Origin: JBEINZ01 sp040377825
Lineage (GTDB): Bacteria > Pseudomonadota > Alphaproteobacteria > Rhizobiales > Ancalomicrobiaceae
Assembly: GCA_040377825.1 (NCBI GenBank)
Contig: JBEINZ010000170.1
Location: 1-6,998 of the forward strand
Reading direction: 5' to 3'
DNA: 6,998 nt
Under the pieces are notes generated by a model. It did no database searches. It was not told the DNA's origin and saw only the letters and a program-made list of their open reading frames with translations. The position numbers were made by a program, and so were the translations under genes. Of the stretch, positions 6,354-6,998 are shown piece by piece (the first letter of the stretch is position 1; the number at the start of each line of letters is the position of its first letter).

Positions 6354-6998
6354 GAGACTTCTCGACGGTGGCGCGGTCACGCAAGGCCTTGGAGGCCTTC
6401 GGATATTTAGCAAGGAGCTCGTCGAAAGTCGTGCAAGCGGCCTTGCGTTCGCCTAGACCACCGAGCGAGAGCCCGAGCTTCAAGAGACTGTCGGGTGCCT
6501 TTGGGCCGTCCGGATATTGTGTATAGCTCTTGAGAAATGCGTCGGCGGCCTCTTTGTGCATGGTGCGCGCGAAAAAGCTCTCGCCCAACCAGTATTGAGC
6601 GCTGCCTACGCGGGAGTCGGTCGGATGGTTGGCAAGATAGGTCTTGAAGCTCGTCTCAGCCAATTCGTATTCGCCATTTAGTATGTATCCATAGGCCGCA
6701 TCATACTCGTCACGGGCGTTCGCGGTCGGCGGCTGTTGAGTGTAACGCGGCGGAACACCCGGGATGCCCGCAACCTTTGGCGCGGAAGGGCCGAGCCGCA
6801 CGCCGGGTGGCGCATTCGGATCCAATGGTTCGATCGACCCCGACCGATCGTCGGCTGCAGGGATTTGGCCGAGCATCATCGGCGGCGCGCCGGGTCCGGA
6901 TCGGATACCCGCCGGCGGCGCTCCAATCGGCGCTGGCGGCTGTAGAATGATCGACGACGATGCACCGGTGGAACCGGCCTGCTGCGGCAGCGCGAGCG
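6340..6998 (-). CDS. cpoB: Cell division coordinator CpoB (YbgF), TPR protein; 5' end beyond window
   Basis: Periplasmic partner of the Tol-Pal system that, in E. coli, links outer-membrane constriction with septal peptidoglycan synthesis. Only the C-terminal part is present: the frame is open to the window edge (first complete codon at 6996), so the signal peptide and N-terminal coiled coil lie outside. The internal ATG at 6879 should not be taken as the start, because the proline- and glycine-rich linker (QPPAPIGAPPAG) continues upstream in the same frame. After the linker comes a TPR array of the YbgF type: DEYDAAYGYILNGEYELAET, then a repeat around SAQYWLGESFFARTMHKEAA, then PDSLLKLGLSLGGLGERKAA with KYP near the end. 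The tail is VEKSRGKC. It overlaps tilS by 14 nt, indicating translational coupling. tol-pal genes are expected immediately upstream, outside the window. Confidence 0.93.
   Translation of the reverse strand, partial: LALPQQAGSTGASSSIILQPPAPIGAPPAGIRSGPGAPPMMLGQIPAADDRSGSIEPLDPNAPPGVRLGPSAPKVAGIPGVPPRYTQQPPTANARDEYDAAYGYILNGEYELAETSFKTYLANHPTDSRVGSAQYWLGESFFARTMHKEAADAFLKSYTQYPDGPKAPDSLLKLGLSLGGLGERKAACTTFDELLAKYPKASKALRDRATVEKSRGKC

Noticed and set aside
1..6998. CRISPR array, tRNA or rRNA gene, toxin-antitoxin or defence system
   Set aside because: No regularly spaced direct repeats, no tRNA-like cloverleaf and no small paired genes were seen; the coding space is filled by five recognisable envelope and translation genes.

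Overview
The window is a stretch of alphaproteobacterial chromosome, most likely from the Hyphomicrobiales (Rhizobiales) and relatives. All five genes lie on the minus strand. Read in the direction of transcription, from right to left, they are: cpoB (5' end cut by the window edge), tilS, ftsH, glmM and an outer-membrane beta-barrel protein. The order cpoB-tilS-ftsH-glmM is a conserved housekeeping cluster in this group and normally sits downstream of tol-pal. A perfect CtrA-type TTAA-N7-TTAA site also points to Alphaproteobacteria. I cannot name the genus from sequence alone.

Right part (4881-6998): the C-terminal part of CpoB, the TPR periplasmic partner of Tol-Pal, runs into tilS with a 14-nt overlap. 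TilS makes lysidine at the wobble base of the AUA-reading tRNA-Ile. The most unusual feature of the window is here. A palindromic element of about 118 bp (5762-5879), made of two hairpins with short imperfect terminal inverted repeats, sits in frame inside tilS. It adds about 38 hydrophilic, arginine-rich residues between the PP-loop ATPase core and the next conserved segment.

Middle (2602-4880): a 159-bp gap holds a good promoter candidate that resembles both sigma-70 and heat-shock (RpoH) consensus. ftsH follows, encoding a complete and normal membrane AAA+ zinc protease. Behind it is a perfect 15-bp-stem hairpin, then glmM.

Left part (1-2601): glmM is complete, with all catalytic motifs. 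A 140-bp gap with three TTAA boxes precedes a small outer-membrane beta-barrel gene with a signal peptide. That gene ends in a strikingly AT-rich non-coding stretch holding a Rho-independent terminator.

Together the genes serve envelope growth and quality control: GlmM for peptidoglycan and LPS precursor supply, FtsH for membrane proteolysis, CpoB for division-linked envelope constriction, and an outer-membrane protein. TilS is the translation-fidelity enzyme among them. I see no mobile-element protein, CRISPR array, RNA gene or defence system. The candidate novelty is the in-frame palindromic repeat in tilS.
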